A stretch of DNA of 64,000 nt from Aureimonas ureilytica DSM 18598 = NBRC 106430 (GCF_000382705.1 NZ_ARQE01000001.1:105551-169550); one strand, 5' to 3'; positions 43,590 through 53,767 are shown, numbered from the stretch's first letter. Made by a program: numbers and translations. The notes: generated by a model from the letters alone, not told the origin.

Positions 43590-45800
43590 ATGAAGTTCGA
43601 CACCCCCGCCGGCACCAATCCCATCGACAAGCTGCGCGTCGTCGGCCAGCCGCACGAGCGGATCGACGGGCGCATGAAGGTGACGGGCACCGCACCCTAT
43701 GCCTACGAGCACCACGACGTCGCGCGGAACGTCGCCTACGGCTACGTCGTCGGCGCCGCCATCGCCAAGGGACGCATCTCGCGCCTCGACAGCACGGCCG
43801 CGCGCCGGGCGCCCGGCGTCCTCGCCATCGTGACGCACGAGAACGCGGGCGAACTCGGCAAGGGCGACAAGAACACCGCCAAGCTTCTCGGCGGCCCCGA
43901 GATCCAGCACTACCATCAGGCGGTCGCGGTGGTGGTGGCCGAAAGCTTCGAAGAGGCACGCGCGGCGGCTCACCTCCTCGACATCGCCTACGAGGCGACG
44001 CCCGGCGCCTTCGACCTCGCGAGCGCCAAGGACGGTGCGCCCGATGCCCCGGCCTCTGACGGGTCGCCGACGCAGACCGGCGCGGGCGACTTCCAGGGCG
44101 CCTTCGATGCCGCCCCGGTGAAGTTCGAAGAGACCTACACGACGCCCGACCAGAGCCACGCAATGATGGAGCCGCATGCGTCGCTGGCCGAATGGGAGGG
44201 CGACCGGCTCACCGTCTGGACGTCCAACCAAATGATCGCCTGGGGGGCGGCCGATCTCGCCAAGACGCTGAAGGTCGCCCCCGAAAAGGTCCGCATCGTC
44301 TCCCCCTTCGTCGGCGGCGGCTTCGGCGGAAAGCTGTTCCTGCGGGCCGACGCGCTGATGGCAGCGCTGGGCGCGAGGGCGGCCGGCCGCCCGGTGAAGG
44401 TCGCGCTCTCGCGACCGATCATGGCCAACAACACGACGCACCGCCCCGCCACGATCCAGCGCATCCGCATCGGCGCGCAAAGCGACGGCACGATCACCGC
44501 GATCGCGCACGAGAGCTGGTCGGGCGATCTGGAGGGCGGCCAGCCCGAAGTCGCCACGCAGCAGACCCGGCTCCTCTATGCCGGCGCCAACCGCATGACC
44601 TCGCTGAAGCTCGCCGTGCTCGACCTGCCCGAGGGCAACGCCATGCGCGCGCCCGGCGAGGCGCCCGGCCTCATGGCGCTGGAGGTCGCGATGGACGAAC
44701 TGGCCGAGCGCCTCCGTCTCGACCCCGTCGCCCTCCGGATCATGAACGACACGCAGGTCGATCCCGAGGAGCCCTCGCGCCCGTTCTCGCAGCGGCGCTT
44801 GGTGGACTGTTTCCGCGAGGGGGCGGAGCGCTTCGGCTGGAGCGCGCGGAACGCCCGTCCGGGTCAGGTGCGCGATGGCCGATGGCTCGTCGGCATGGGC
44901 GTCGCCAGCGCCTTCCGCAACAACATGAACATGGATTCGGGTGCCCGCGTCCGGCTCGGACGCGACGGCATCGTCACGGTCGAGACCGACATGACGGACA
45001 TCGGCACCGGCTCCTACACGATCATCGCGCAGACCGCCGCCGAGATGCTGGGCCTGCCGCTCGATCGCGTGCAGGTGACCCTCGGCGACTCCCGCTTTCC
45101 CGTCTCGTCCGGTTCCGGCGGCCAGTGGGGCGCGAACTCCTCGACCGCCGGCGTCTATGCCGCCTGCGTCAAGCTGCGCGAGGCCATTGCGCAGAAGCTT
45201 GGGCTCGATCCGAAGGCGGCCGAATTCGTTGGTGGGATGGTCCAGGCCGGCGACCGGCGGATGGCGCTCGCCGAGGCCGCCAGCGGCGGAGACCTCGTCG
45301 CGGAGGACACGATCGAGTTTGCGAAGGCGATGTCGAAGGAGAAGCAGCAGTCGACCTTCGGCGCCCATTTCGTCGAGGTCGGCGTCGATAGGGCCACCGC
45401 CGAGATTCGGGTACGCCGGATGCTCGCGGTCTGCGCGGCCGGGCGTATCCTCAACCCGATGACGGCGCGCAGCCAGGTAATCGGCGCCATGACCATGGGC
45501 GTCGGCGGCGCGCTGATGGAGGATCTGGCGGTGGACAAGCGCCATGGCTTCTTCGTCAACCACGACCTCGCGGGCTACGAGGTGCCCGTGCATGCCGACA
45601 TTCCACACCAGGAGGTCATCTTTTTGGACGAGATCGACCCCGACGTGTCGCCGATGAAGGCCAAAGGCGTCGGCGAACTCGGCCTTTGCGGCGTCTCGGC
45701 GGCGATCGCCAACGCCATCCACAACGCGACGGGCGTTCGTGTAAGGGAATACCCCGTCACTTTGGACAAACTGCTCGAAGGGATGCCCGAACTGGCGTGA
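43590..45800 (+). CDS. paoC: Aldehyde oxidoreductase molybdopterin subunit, PaoC-like
   Basis: The 736-residue catalytic subunit binds the molybdenum cofactor. Visible motifs are GGGFGGKLFLRADALMAALGARAAGRPVK, the MRAPGEAPGLMALE segment, GSGGQWGANSSTAG and the catalytic glutamate in KGVGELGLCG. Its E. coli relative oxidises aromatic and aliphatic aldehydes in the periplasm. No XdhC/PaoD-type maturation chaperone gene is seen in the window. Confidence 0.9.
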   Translation: MKFDTPAGTNPIDKLRVVGQPHERIDGRMKVTGTAPYAYEHHDVARNVAYGYVVGAAIAKGRISRLDSTAARRAPGVLAIVTHENAGELGKGDKNTAKLLGGPEIQHYHQAVAVVVAESFEEARAAAHLLDIAYEATPGAFDLASAKDGAPDAPASDGSPTQTGAGDFQGAFDAAPVKFEETYTTPDQSHAMMEPHASLAEWEGDRLTVWTSNQMIAWGAADLAKTLKVAPEKVRIVSPFVGGGFGGKLFLRADALMAALGARAAGRPVKVALSRPIMANNTTHRPATIQRIRIGAQSDGTITAIAHESWSGDLEGGQPEVATQQTRLLYAGANRMTSLKLAVLDLPEGNAMRAPGEAPGLMALEVAMDELAERLRLDPVALRIMNDTQVDPEEPSRPFSQRRLVDCFREGAERFGWSARNARPGQVRDGRWLVGMGVASAFRNNMNMDSGARVRLGRDGIVTVETDMTDIGTGSYTIIAQTAAEMLGLPLDRVQVTLGDSRFPVSSGSGGQWGANSSTAGVYAACVKLREAIAQKLGLDPKAAEFVGGMVQAGDRRMALAEAASGGDLVAEDTIEFAKAMSKEKQQSTFGAHFVEVGVDRATAEIRVRRMLAVCAAGRILNPMTARSQVIGAMTMGVGGALMEDLAVDKRHGFFVNHDLAGYEVPVHADIPHQEVIFLDEIDPDVSPMKAKGVGELGLCGVSAAIANAIHNATGVRVREYPVTLDKLLEGMPELA

Positions 45801-46254
45801 TCGGTGGTCTATCGACGGGCGCCGGCTCGGACACGGATCATCTCATGTCGAGGCCAACCTCCGGCCACCTGATGCCTGGCGACGTAATCCACTCCCGAGG
45901 CGTCGCTCCAGAAAGCCCGAGAGTGGATGACGTTGGCTGACCCAATAGCAATCGGCGGCGGACGCGACGACGTCCGCCGCCGATTGTCCGCTTTTTCCGC
46001 ATCCGCCTTCGCGAGCAGACTGGCAGCATTCCACCCGAGGTCGCCGACCAGTGCCGGAGAAGCAGACCTCCGGGAGCGGTTCATCCGCTTTCGACCCTGC
46101 GAGGACGTTTGTAGGAGGCTATGCGAAGACCGAAAGCGGTCATTGATGCACACTCCAATTCTCACGTTCGCTGGATTGCTCTAAGGTTTGACCTCGTCTA
46201 GCAGAAACAAGGGTTTGCCGATCATCGGAAGACCATCAACCCGATGAGATACCT
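45801..46254. repeat. Gene-free region with dispersed-repeat-like units
   Basis: No supported gene. Between about 46050 and 46145 it contains GAAGCAGACCTCCGGGAGCGGTTCATCCGCTTTCGACCC and CCGAAAGCGGTCATTGATGC, the AAGCGG/CCGCTTTCGACCC-type units also seen, in other forms, at 19.9 and 24.4 kb. The promoter of the histidine kinase gene probably lies in the last 100 bp, but no box was clear. Confidence 0.45.
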
Positions 46255-48201
46255 ATGCACCGTTTCCCGGCAGGAGATGGCGAACAAGCTCGGCTGATGC
46301 GCGAGCACGATTGGAGCGGATCGCCGCTCGGTGCATCGGAGCTATGGCCAGCGTCTCTTCGAATGATCGTCCGTCTGATGCTGGACGCCCGGCAGCCGAT
46401 GTTCACGGTCTGGGGACCCCAGCAGATCCTTCTCTACAATGAGGAGTTGCTCCCCATCCTCGGCACGAAGCATCCGTCCGCGCTCGGGCGGCCCTTCCTC
46501 GAGGTGTGGCGAGAAGTGGCCGACGACATGCGGCCCATCGTTGAGGCTGCCTATTCCGGCGTCGCGACCCACATGGACGATATCATGTTGATGGTCGACC
46601 GGAACGGCGTCCGCGAAGAGACGCACTTCAATTTTTCCTTCACGCCGCTGCGTTCCGAGGACGAAAGCGTAGACGGTTTCTTCTGCGCCTGCACCGAGAC
46701 GACCAAGGCCCATGCCGACGCCCGCGACCTGACGATGCAGCAGGACGCCTTGAGCCGGAGCGAAGCAAAGTGGCGCACCGTCTTCGAGACGCTGCGCGAG
46801 GGCTTCCTGCTCGGCGAACTGATCCGGGACGAGTTCGGCCGTGCCGTCAACTGGCGCTATGAGGAGGTCAATGACGCCTGGTATGATCTTGTTGGCATCC
46901 CGCGTGGGACCGCGACGGGCCGAACCATCCGAGACGTGGTTCCGGGCGTTGAAGACGAATGGATCTACGAGTTTGCCCGTGTCGTTGAGACCGGCGAGTC
47001 GTCACGCTTCACCCGCCGCGTCGGCACGCTTGATCGCTGGTATGAGGGCATGGCCCAGCCAATGGGCGGGGATCGCTTCACCGTGATCTTCGTCGAGGTC
47101 ACGGACCGCATCAGACGGGATCGGCGACAGGCTACGCTGCTGACGCTGGGCGACGAGCTGCGGGGTCGCTCCGACCTCGATACGATCATCACCGCGGCAG
47201 CACGCTGCCTCGCCGACGGTCTCGATGTGGATCGGGTCGGCTCCGGCGTCGTGGATTCGCACGAGGACACGATCGACGTTCGGTTCGACTGGTGCGAGGC
47301 CGGCATGCGAAGCCTTGTGGGCCGACACAGTCTCAAGTCGTTTGGCTCATACATCGCCGATCTCCGTCGTGACATGACCGTTTCAATCGACGACGTCCAC
47401 CTGGATCCACGAACGAGCGGACGCGAAGAAGAGTTCGAGGCCATCCAGACCCGGTCTCTCCTGAATCTGCCCGTAAGCTTTGATGGCCGCCTCTATGCAA
47501 TCGTGTTCGCCAACACCCGGGAACTCCATTCCTGGACGGACGGCGAGTTGCAGTTCGTTCAGCAGGTCGGCGACCGGGTGCGCGTGGCGCTTGCTCGACA
47601 GCGGATGGAGGACGCGCAGCGCGTGCTCACGCAAGAGATGGCCCACCGCATGAAGAACTCGCTCGCCATGGTGCAGGCGATTGCGACCCAGACCCTGCGT
47701 CAGGCCGAGACCATGGAAGAGGGGCGCCTCGCGATTGCCTCGCGTTTGGGAGCGCTGGCCCGTGCCCAGGACATCCTGACACTGACATCGTGGGAAGAGG
47801 CCGACGTTGGCGATGTGGTCAGGGCGGCGATCGAGCCGCACCGCGTGGGCGGCGACCGGATCACTATTAACGGCTCTTCCTACCGCCTGACGTCGCAGCA
47901 GGCCCTCGGACTCAGCCTGGCTATCCACGAATTGGCGACCAATGCCGCGAAGTATGGTGCCCTATCGTCCGATGCGGGCCGTGTCGACATCTCATGGTCG
48001 CTGGCGGATGCCGCATTCACTTTCCGATGGATCGAACATGATGGTCCGCCCGTTACGCCGCCGACGCGTCAGGGGTTCGGATCCAAGCTGATTGAGCGGA
48101 TCGTCGGATCCTACTTCAGTGGAACCGGACGGCTTCAGTACGATCCTGGCGGCGTCCGGTTCGAGCTCGTCGGGGCTGCTGCGCCCTCCCGCATGTCGTA
48201 A
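46255..48201 (+). CDS. HWE-family sensor histidine kinase (PAS-PAS-GAF)
   Basis: The 648-residue protein has no membrane segment or signal peptide. It has a PAS-like domain at about 25-145 (FTVWGPQQILLYNEELLPILG), a second at about 165-295 (ALSRSEAKWRTVFETLREGF), a GAF-like domain at about 305-440 and the HWE kinase core at about 455-640. Kinase motifs are EMAHRMKNSLAMVQAIA with phospho-His, the N-box HELATNAAKYGAL and the W-x-E motif in FRWIEHDG. It is followed 16 bp later by a receiver protein, its likely partner. Confidence 0.9.
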   Translation: MHRFPAGDGEQARLMREHDWSGSPLGASELWPASLRMIVRLMLDARQPMFTVWGPQQILLYNEELLPILGTKHPSALGRPFLEVWREVADDMRPIVEAAYSGVATHMDDIMLMVDRNGVREETHFNFSFTPLRSEDESVDGFFCACTETTKAHADARDLTMQQDALSRSEAKWRTVFETLREGFLLGELIRDEFGRAVNWRYEEVNDAWYDLVGIPRGTATGRTIRDVVPGVEDEWIYEFARVVETGESSRFTRRVGTLDRWYEGMAQPMGGDRFTVIFVEVTDRIRRDRRQATLLTLGDELRGRSDLDTIITAAARCLADGLDVDRVGSGVVDSHEDTIDVRFDWCEAGMRSLVGRHSLKSFGSYIADLRRDMTVSIDDVHLDPRTSGREEEFEAIQTRSLLNLPVSFDGRLYAIVFANTRELHSWTDGELQFVQQVGDRVRVALARQRMEDAQRVLTQEMAHRMKNSLAMVQAIATQTLRQAETMEEGRLAIASRLGALARAQDILTLTSWEEADVGDVVRAAIEPHRVGGDRITINGSSYRLTSQQALGLSLAIHELATNAAKYGALSSDAGRVDISWSLADAAFTFRWIEHDGPPVTPPTRQGFGSKLIERIVGSYFSGTGRLQYDPGGVRFELVGAAAPSRMS

Positions 48202-48217
48202 GGGTGTTGTTTCTCAT

Positions 48218-48610
48218 ATGGCCCAGTCCTTCGATCCGTCGCAGTATGCCGTTCTCGTCGTCGAGGACGATCCGTTCATTCTTGCGGAAGCTGTCGACCT
48301 AGTAATCGAGGCCGGCTTCAAGGCCTACGAAGCGCGCAACGCCGACGCCGCGATCCGCATGCTGGAGCGCTACTCCGAGATTCGGATCGTCTTCACAGAT
48401 GTCGAGATGCCGGGTTCGCTGGACGGACTGAAGCTCGCCGCAGCCGTGCGCAAACGGTGGCCGCCCGTGCAGTTCATCGTCGTGTCGGGACGAGTGAAGG
48501 TCACCCCCCAAGAGATGCCGGAACACAGCGTGTTCTTCTCCAAGCCCTACGACCCGGATGCGATCCTGCGCACGCTCATGCGGTTCGGCGAGAGGATCGA
48601 GCATGGTTGA
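48218..48610 (+). CDS. Stand-alone response-regulator receiver
   Basis: The 130-residue protein is a single receiver domain: acidic pair in VLVVEDDPFILAEAVDLV, phospho-acceptor Asp in IVFTDVEMPGSLDGLKLA, Ser in FIVVSGRVKV and Lys in VFFSKPYDPD. No output domain is attached, so it works through protein contacts or as a phosphate relay of the kinase encoded directly upstream. Confidence 0.92.
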   Translation: MAQSFDPSQYAVLVVEDDPFILAEAVDLVIEAGFKAYEARNADAAIRMLERYSEIRIVFTDVEMPGSLDGLKLAAAVRKRWPPVQFIVVSGRVKVTPQEMPEHSVFFSKPYDPDAILRTLMRFGERIEHG

Positions 48611-48637
48611 TCTGCGGCAGTCCCGTGATGGTTCCTG

Positions 48638-49482
48638 CTAGGCAGCGGACTCGTTACGCATTGATCCAAATACGGACGGCAGCGAGCTTGATGGCGGCGA
48701 GGAAGTTGTCCGGCCTTCGATCGTAGCGCGTTGCAAGACCACGCATCTGCTTGATGCGGTTGAAGAAGCGTTCGACGAGGTTGCGCTGGCGATAAACCCA
48801 TCGGCTGAAGGCGAAGGTGCCCTTGCGCATCGAGCGCGGCGGGATGTTGGCCCAGGCGCCTTGCGCCGCGATAAGGGAGCGGATGCCATCCGTGTCATAG
48901 GCCTTGTCGGCGATCACAATGGCGCCGGGCGCGACGGCGTCGAGCAGCTTGGCGGCAACCGGCGCATCGCCCGCCTGACCGGCTGTGAGTTCCAGACGCA
49001 CGGGTCGGCCTTCGGCATCCACCAGGGCATGGATTTGGGTGGTCAGGCCGTCACGGGAGCGTCCCTGCCGAGGATCGGCAGGCCCCCTTTTTTGCCTGAC
49101 GCCCCATGCTGATGGACGCGGACGCAGGAGCTGTCGATCATGACGATGTCGCCGTCATAGGCCCGGCTCATGGCCTTCTAGCAGCCGGTCCCAGACACCG
49201 GCTGCCCGCCAGCGCGTGAAGCGATTGTAGAGGGTGGTGCGCGGGCCGTAGCGCTCGGGCACGTCCCGCCAGGACGAGCCGGTCCGAAACCGCCGGAGAA
49301 TACCGTCGATCACCCGCCGGTCGTCCACGCGAGGCACGCCTCGGCTGTTCCTCGGCAACAGCGGCTCGATCACCGACCACTCCATGATCCGTCAGTTCAT
49401 GGCGACGCATGCCAACCTCCTTCTCAGGAGATGAATCAGATCAGCCTAAAATCTTGAACCCCGTTATGGGGACACTGCCTAG
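48638..49482 (-). mobile_element. IS5-family insertion sequence, complete copy
   Basis: The element is bounded by CTAGGCAG (48638-48645) and CTGCCTAG (49475-49482); the outer CTAG at each end probably includes the target site. It has the same sequence type as the element at 1-711 but in the opposite orientation. It lies 27 bp after the receiver gene and abuts an IS3-family fragment. Confidence 0.88.
48654..49407 (-). pseudogene. IS5-family transposase, frameshifted
   Basis: The N-terminal part (VIEPLLPRNSRGVPRVDD ... FRTGSSWRDVPERYGP) runs from about 49407 to about 49170. There an extra base (CTAGAAGGCCATGAG against CTGGAGGCCGTGAG in the left copy) throws it out of frame, giving a stop after HEPGL. 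The -1 slippery run A6G5 (49083-49093) and the whole frame B part (DAEGRPVRLELTAGQAGD, RNLVERFFNRIKQ) remain. Without the extra base it would match the left copy, so this copy is probably inactive by itself. Confidence 0.82.
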
Positions 49483-49690
49483 GTCAGCGGTGCATCCGTT
49501 GCGTCTCGCAAACTCGATGATGTCGGCTGTCAGGGGCGCATCATCGGCTCGCCCCTTCGACACCTTGCGCTGTGTCGATCGATACTGCCCCAGGATCCGG
49601 CAAGCCGACCGCTCCGACACGCCGAACTTCCGCACGGTGTGGTCGATGCAAAGCCGGTGCCAGAAGGTACTCACCAGTTTGACCTTAAGG
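49483..49690 (-). mobile_element. IS3-family OrfB fragment cut by the IS5 element
   Basis: The minus strand encodes HTVRKFGVSERSACRILGQYRSTQRKVSKGRADD ... LTADIIEFARR, the N-terminal region of an IS3-type OrfB. The fragment stops at the CTAG terminus of the IS5 copy, and no continuation is found on the other side. It is from a different IS3 member than the element at 40538. Confidence 0.7.
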
Positions 49691-49800
49691 GCTATCCCGC
49701 GAGAGCGTGGTGGTACACATGACATCTTCCGCAATGCGCAAAAGTCCTGTGCCACAGGGCTTCCAGCGGCCTGGGCGTAGTATCCCTCCCTCTCCGCCAT

Positions 49801-50740
49801 TTACCCCAAGTAAATATATCTGCTTCCATCTGAAATAGACTTCAACAAAATAGATTCTACACTTGGCTATTTCTTTGTAAGCGGGTAAAATTGGCGGCGT
49901 TCGCCGATCTATACAGCTGATACCGTCGAGTATACAAAGCCTTCGAAAGGACCTTCAAACCCGATCAACCCGACAAACGACCAGCCGGTGTGTTGGCCGT
50001 GTCGCCCCTCAGATTATCTGAGCGCCGACATGTCGCGCGTAAAATCGAAGGGCCTGCCGCGCGAGATCAAATGGCATGAGTTTTGGGAAATCGAGATCCC
50101 AAAAGAGGCCTCCGACGAGGTCTTTCGGGATGGAAGAAGCTGATTTCCGATGACGGTCAGAAAGAGTCCCGCGACACTTTCTCGGGTCACTGCTCCAGAT
50201 TCACTGAATGACGCTTCGAATGTCGGAGGTGAACCGCCGATCGCTGGCCTCTCGGTCGTTATCACCGTTTTCTCCTCAAGCCAAAACTGACTTTCCTGTC
50301 ACGGGATTGCCGCCCTGGGTAGTCATCACTTTCAGGATTCCAACGATCGGAAGTCGAAGCGAAGTATCGAATTGGGTTCAGCGTCCGAATTCGTATCAGC
50401 CCGTTCCGTCTCCACCATCATTGACCCTTCGGCTGGAAAGAAGACCGGGGATTGCCGACTGGCGGTGGGCTTGCGACCTCCACACGAGGTTTGATCCTGC
50501 CCGCCATCGTCCAGCCCTTTCTCGATCTCGAGTTCGGCGTATCCGACATCCGGCGTCTGGTCGGGGACAACGCCGCCGGTCTGCCCGGCCTCGCCTGTTG
50601 GGATTCCTGGATTGGCGGCGCGGAACCGCTGCGGCCGCCAGACGTCTAGGACGACCCGGCCGAACCAGGAGGGCGCCGCGAATTGTGGCGCCTCGCCTTG
50701 CGGCACGGACCGACCGAGCAGCCCCGTCCAGGATGTCCAC
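49801..50740. other. 940-bp region without a supported gene
   Basis: 49801-50000 is AT-rich compared with the rest of the window. A short frame at 50030-50146 (MSRVKSKGLPREIKWHEFWE, 38 codons) and an open stretch at 50452-50649 were noticed, but neither shows family similarity. The region probably holds remains of displaced DNA plus the promoter of the deacetylase gene. Confidence 0.4.
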
Positions 50741-51640
50741 ATGTCCCCACTTCCGCATCACGGCCGATACGATTACGCGCCCATCCTCGGCCGGGCGGAC
50801 TATTCCTGGCCGGAGGGGCGTCGCCTGGCTCTCTATCTCGGCGTCAATCACGAGGTCTTCGGGTTCGGGGAGGGCTTGGGCGCGACGCTGGCGCCGGCCA
50901 AGACCGAGCCCGACGTCATGAACTTCGCCTGGCGCGACTACGGCAACCGGGTGGGCGCCTGGCGCTTCATGGAGATGTTCGACCGCCTGGACCTGCGCAC
51001 CACCGCGCTCCTCAACAGCGCGGTGATCGAGCGCTGCCCGGGGCTGGCCGAAGCCTGCCGCGACCGGGGCGACGAGATCGCCGCCCATGGCCGCACCAAC
51101 GCGGAAGCCGAGGGGGAAATGAGCGAGGACCGGGAACGCGCGATGATCGCGCGCACCCTCGAGGACTTCGCCAGGATCGGCGTCAGGCCACGGGGCTGGC
51201 TCGGTCCCTGGATTTCCGAAAGCGACCTGACGCCCGACCTCCTCGAGGAAGCGGGCTTCCGCTACGTCCTCGACTGGGCGCATGACGACCAGCCGACCCG
51301 CCTGCGAACGCGCAGCGGCGCGGGGCTCCTGTCGATTCCCTATTCGCAGGAAGTCAACGACATCCCCTCGATCGTCTCGCGCCATCAGGAAGCCGCGACA
51401 TTCGCGAGCATGATCGAGGACACGGTCGAGCAGCTTCTCGGCGAATGCGAGCGCCGGCCGGTCGTGTTGGGGATCGCGCTTCACCCCTATATCATGGGGC
51501 AAGCCCACCGCGCCCTTCACCTGGACCGCGTGTTGACGCGGCTCCGGGAGCGGGACGATCCGCGCATCTGGTGGACCACCGCCGGCGCCATCGCCGATCA
51601 CCGGGCGGAGGCGACGGGCGAGCCGGGGCGCCCGGCCTGA
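50741..51640 (+). CDS. Polysaccharide deacetylase-family protein (PuuE-like)
   Basis: The 299-residue protein has an NodB-type fold without a signal peptide: RRLALYLGVNHEVFGFGEG, FMEMFDRLDLRTTALLNSAV, DEIAAHGRTNAE and GPWISESDLTPDLLEEAGFRY, the region where the allantoinase-like PuuE subgroup carries metal and catalytic residues. GIALHPYIMGQAHR supplies a late His. Candidate substrates are allantoin-like or other amide compounds. The CoA-transferase genes downstream belong to a different pathway or a linked ring-opening route. Confidence 0.8.
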   Translation: MSPLPHHGRYDYAPILGRADYSWPEGRRLALYLGVNHEVFGFGEGLGATLAPAKTEPDVMNFAWRDYGNRVGAWRFMEMFDRLDLRTTALLNSAVIERCPGLAEACRDRGDEIAAHGRTNAEAEGEMSEDRERAMIARTLEDFARIGVRPRGWLGPWISESDLTPDLLEEAGFRYVLDWAHDDQPTRLRTRSGAGLLSIPYSQEVNDIPSIVSRHQEAATFASMIEDTVEQLLGECERRPVVLGIALHPYIMGQAHRALHLDRVLTRLRERDDPRIWWTTAGAIADHRAEATGEPGRPA

Positions 51641-51719
51641 ACGCCGCTGCGGCTCGGCTCGTCCCGCGATGCCGCTGGCTTTGCCGAGCGCTACACGGAG
51701 CATCGCGGCGACGAAGCGA

Positions 51720-52298
51720 TCACCCGTTTTCCGCCAGGAACCAGGCGACGAGCTCGGCCGAATTGCGCACGCCGACCGCGCGCGACAGGCGCAGCCGGTG
51801 CGCCTCGACCGTGCGCTGCGACAGGCCGATCGCGCCCGCGATCTCGGCATTGGTGCGCCCCTGCGCGACGAGGGCGAGGATCTGCCGCTGGCGTCCCGTC
51901 AGCCGCAGCGTCGCGTCCGTCACCGGGCGGTTCAGCGGCTCGAAACAATAGATCGCCTCGGCGAACGGATCGGCCGCCCGGCGCGAGCGGCCGTTGACCC
52001 GCGCCCAGAAGCGCCGCCCCGTCGCCCCGCGCATGATGCGCTCGTCCTGAAACACCTGGCCCCCCGGCAGATGGGAGCGCCACATCTCCCCCGTGCGCAC
52101 GAAATCGTCGAGCTGGGGGTAGAGGCGGGAGAAGCTGGTGTCGACCAGCTCCGCCCGCTCGAAGCCGAACAGCGCGGCGAACTCGGCGTTGCAGTCGCGG
52201 ATGATGCGATGGGTCGCGAAGACGAGCGGCATGGGCAGCTCGGCCAACGCGAAGCGCGGGGCATCGGACGGGCTGGAGCGGGAGGCGCGCGCGGACAT
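51720..52298 (-). CDS. PAS-LuxR transcriptional regulator
   Basis: The 192-residue protein has a PAS domain at about 12-115 ([25 protein letters not shown]) and a LuxR helix-turn-helix at about 130-190 ([35 protein letters not shown]). It lies between the deacetylase and the divergent CoA-transferase genes and may control the latter. An upstream TTG at 52334 would extend it by 12 residues. Confidence 0.88.
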   Translation of the reverse strand: MSARASRSSPSDAPRFALAELPMPLVFATHRIIRDCNAEFAALFGFERAELVDTSFSRLYPQLDDFVRTGEMWRSHLPGGQVFQDERIMRGATGRRFWARVNGRSRRAADPFAEAIYCFEPLNRPVTDATLRLTGRQRQILALVAQGRTNAEIAGAIGLSQRTVEAHRLRLSRAVGVRNSAELVAWFLAENG

Positions 52299-52391
52299 GC
52301 CGTAGAAATACGACTCGCCGGGGCGCGGGGGCAAGCTCTAGCTTTCATCCCATCCGGTCCGTTTCGGGCGGCAGGCGACGGGAGGCGAGGC

Positions 52392-53126
52392 TTGCGGAAA
52401 GTGCGTTCGACAGCGGCGGAGGCCCTGGAAGGGGTGCTTCGCGACGACATGGTCATCATGGCCGGCGGCTTCGGCCTGTGCGGCATTCCAGAGGCGCTGA
52501 TAGACGCGATCCAGGCGTCCGGCGTGAAGGGCCTGACGGTCATCTCCAACAATGCGGGCGTCGACGGGATCGGCCTCGGGCGGCTCCTCGCCACGCGGCA
52601 GATCGCCAAGATGATCTCGTCCTATGTCGGCGAGAACAAGCTCTTCGCGCAGCAGTACCTGTCGGGCGAGCTGGAGCTGGAGTTCAACCCGCAGGGCACG
52701 CTCGCCGAGCGCATCCGGGCCGGCGGCGCCGGCATTCCCGCCTTCTTCACCAAGACCGGCGTCGGCACGCTGATCGCGGAAGGCAAGGACGTGCGCGAGT
52801 TCGACGGCGAATCTTACGTGATGGAGCGCGGGCTCTTCGCCGATCTCGCGATCGTCCACGCTCATACCGGGGATGCCGAGGGCAATCTCGTCTACCGGAA
52901 GACCGCGCGCAACTTCAATCCGATGATGGCGACCGCCGCCAAGGTCACGGTGGCCGAGGTCGAGCACATGGTGCCGGTCGGCTCGATCGACGCGGATCAC
53001 ATCCACACGCCCGGCATCTTCGTGCAGCGGATCGTCCACGTGCCGAACCCGGAGAAGCATATCGAGCAGCGCACGGTGCGCCAGCGCGAGACGGCCGGAA
53101 CGGCGGCAGCGGGGGAGGAAGTCTGA
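52392..53126 (+). CDS. 3-oxoacid CoA-transferase subunit A
   Basis: The 244-residue protein is an AtoD/ScoA-type alpha subunit: [23 protein letters not shown] and the [25 protein letters not shown] segment are family-defining. A GGAGG at 52381-52385 supports the TTG start at 52392, which also gives the usual M-(K/R)-K-V beginning; a GTG lies at 52401. It works as a dimer with the next gene product, moving CoA from succinyl-CoA or acetyl-CoA to a 3-oxoacid such as acetoacetate. Confidence 0.9.
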   Translation: MRKVRSTAAEALEGVLRDDMVIMAGGFGLCGIPEALIDAIQASGVKGLTVISNNAGVDGIGLGRLLATRQIAKMISSYVGENKLFAQQYLSGELELEFNPQGTLAERIRAGGAGIPAFFTKTGVGTLIAEGKDVREFDGESYVMERGLFADLAIVHAHTGDAEGNLVYRKTARNFNPMMATAAKVTVAEVEHMVPVGSIDADHIHTPGIFVQRIVHVPNPEKHIEQRTVRQRETAGTAAAGEEV

Positions 53127-53767
53127 TGGCCTGGACGCGCGACCAGATGGCGGCCCGCGCCGCCCGTGAGCTTCAGGACGGGTTCTACGTCAATCTCGGC
53201 ATCGGCATCCCGACGCTGGTGGCCAATCACATCCCTGATGGCATCGAGGTGGTGCTCCAGTCCGAGAACGGCATGCTCGGCATGGGCCCCTTCCCTTATG
53301 CGGGCGAGGAGGACGCCGACCTCATCAACGCCGGCAAGCAGACCATCACCGAACTGCCGATGACGAGCTTCTTCTCCTCGGCCGACTCATTCGCGATGAT
53401 CCGGGGCGGGCATATCGACCTTTCCATCCTCGGCGCCATGCAGGTGGCGGCCAATGGCGACCTCGCCAACTGGATGATCCCCGGCAAGATGGTGAAGGGC
53501 ATGGGCGGGGCGATGGACCTCGTAGCGGGCGTCAAGCGCGTCGTCGTCGTCATGGAGCACGAGGCCAAGGGCGAATCGAAGCTCCTTCCCGAATGCACTC
53601 TGCCGCTGACCGGCGCGCGCGTCGCCGACCTCGTGATCACCGATCTCGGCGTCTTCACCGTGGAGCGCAAGGGACCGGAGCGGCTGACCTTGATCGAGCT
53701 GGCCGACGGCGTGACGCTCGACGAGATCAAGGCCAAGACGGCGGCGCCCTTCGAAGTCGGGCTCTGA
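53126..53767 (+). CDS. 3-oxoacid CoA-transferase subunit B
   Basis: The 213-residue beta subunit has the catalytic glutamate in [37 protein letters not shown] and the [12 protein letters not shown] segment. Its start overlaps the stop of subunit A (TGATG), which ensures equal synthesis of the two chains. The genes are followed by a 123-bp convergent gap with a small hairpin (53810-53828). Confidence 0.92.
   Translation: MAWTRDQMAARAARELQDGFYVNLGIGIPTLVANHIPDGIEVVLQSENGMLGMGPFPYAGEEDADLINAGKQTITELPMTSFFSSADSFAMIRGGHIDLSILGAMQVAANGDLANWMIPGKMVKGMGGAMDLVAGVKRVVVVMEHEAKGESKLLPECTLPLTGARVADLVITDLGVFTVERKGPERLTLIELADGVTLDEIKAKTAAPFEVGL

Noticed and set aside
50030-50146. A short frame beginning MSRVKSKGLPREIKWHEFWE
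   Set aside because: It has 38 codons, no recognised family and no ribosome site or operon context. Kept as unexplained DNA.
50452-50649. A 65-codon frame upstream of the deacetylase gene
   Set aside because: It reads plausibly in places (LPAIVQPFLDLEFGVSDI) but has no recognised family, a poor start and a position in the presumed promoter region.
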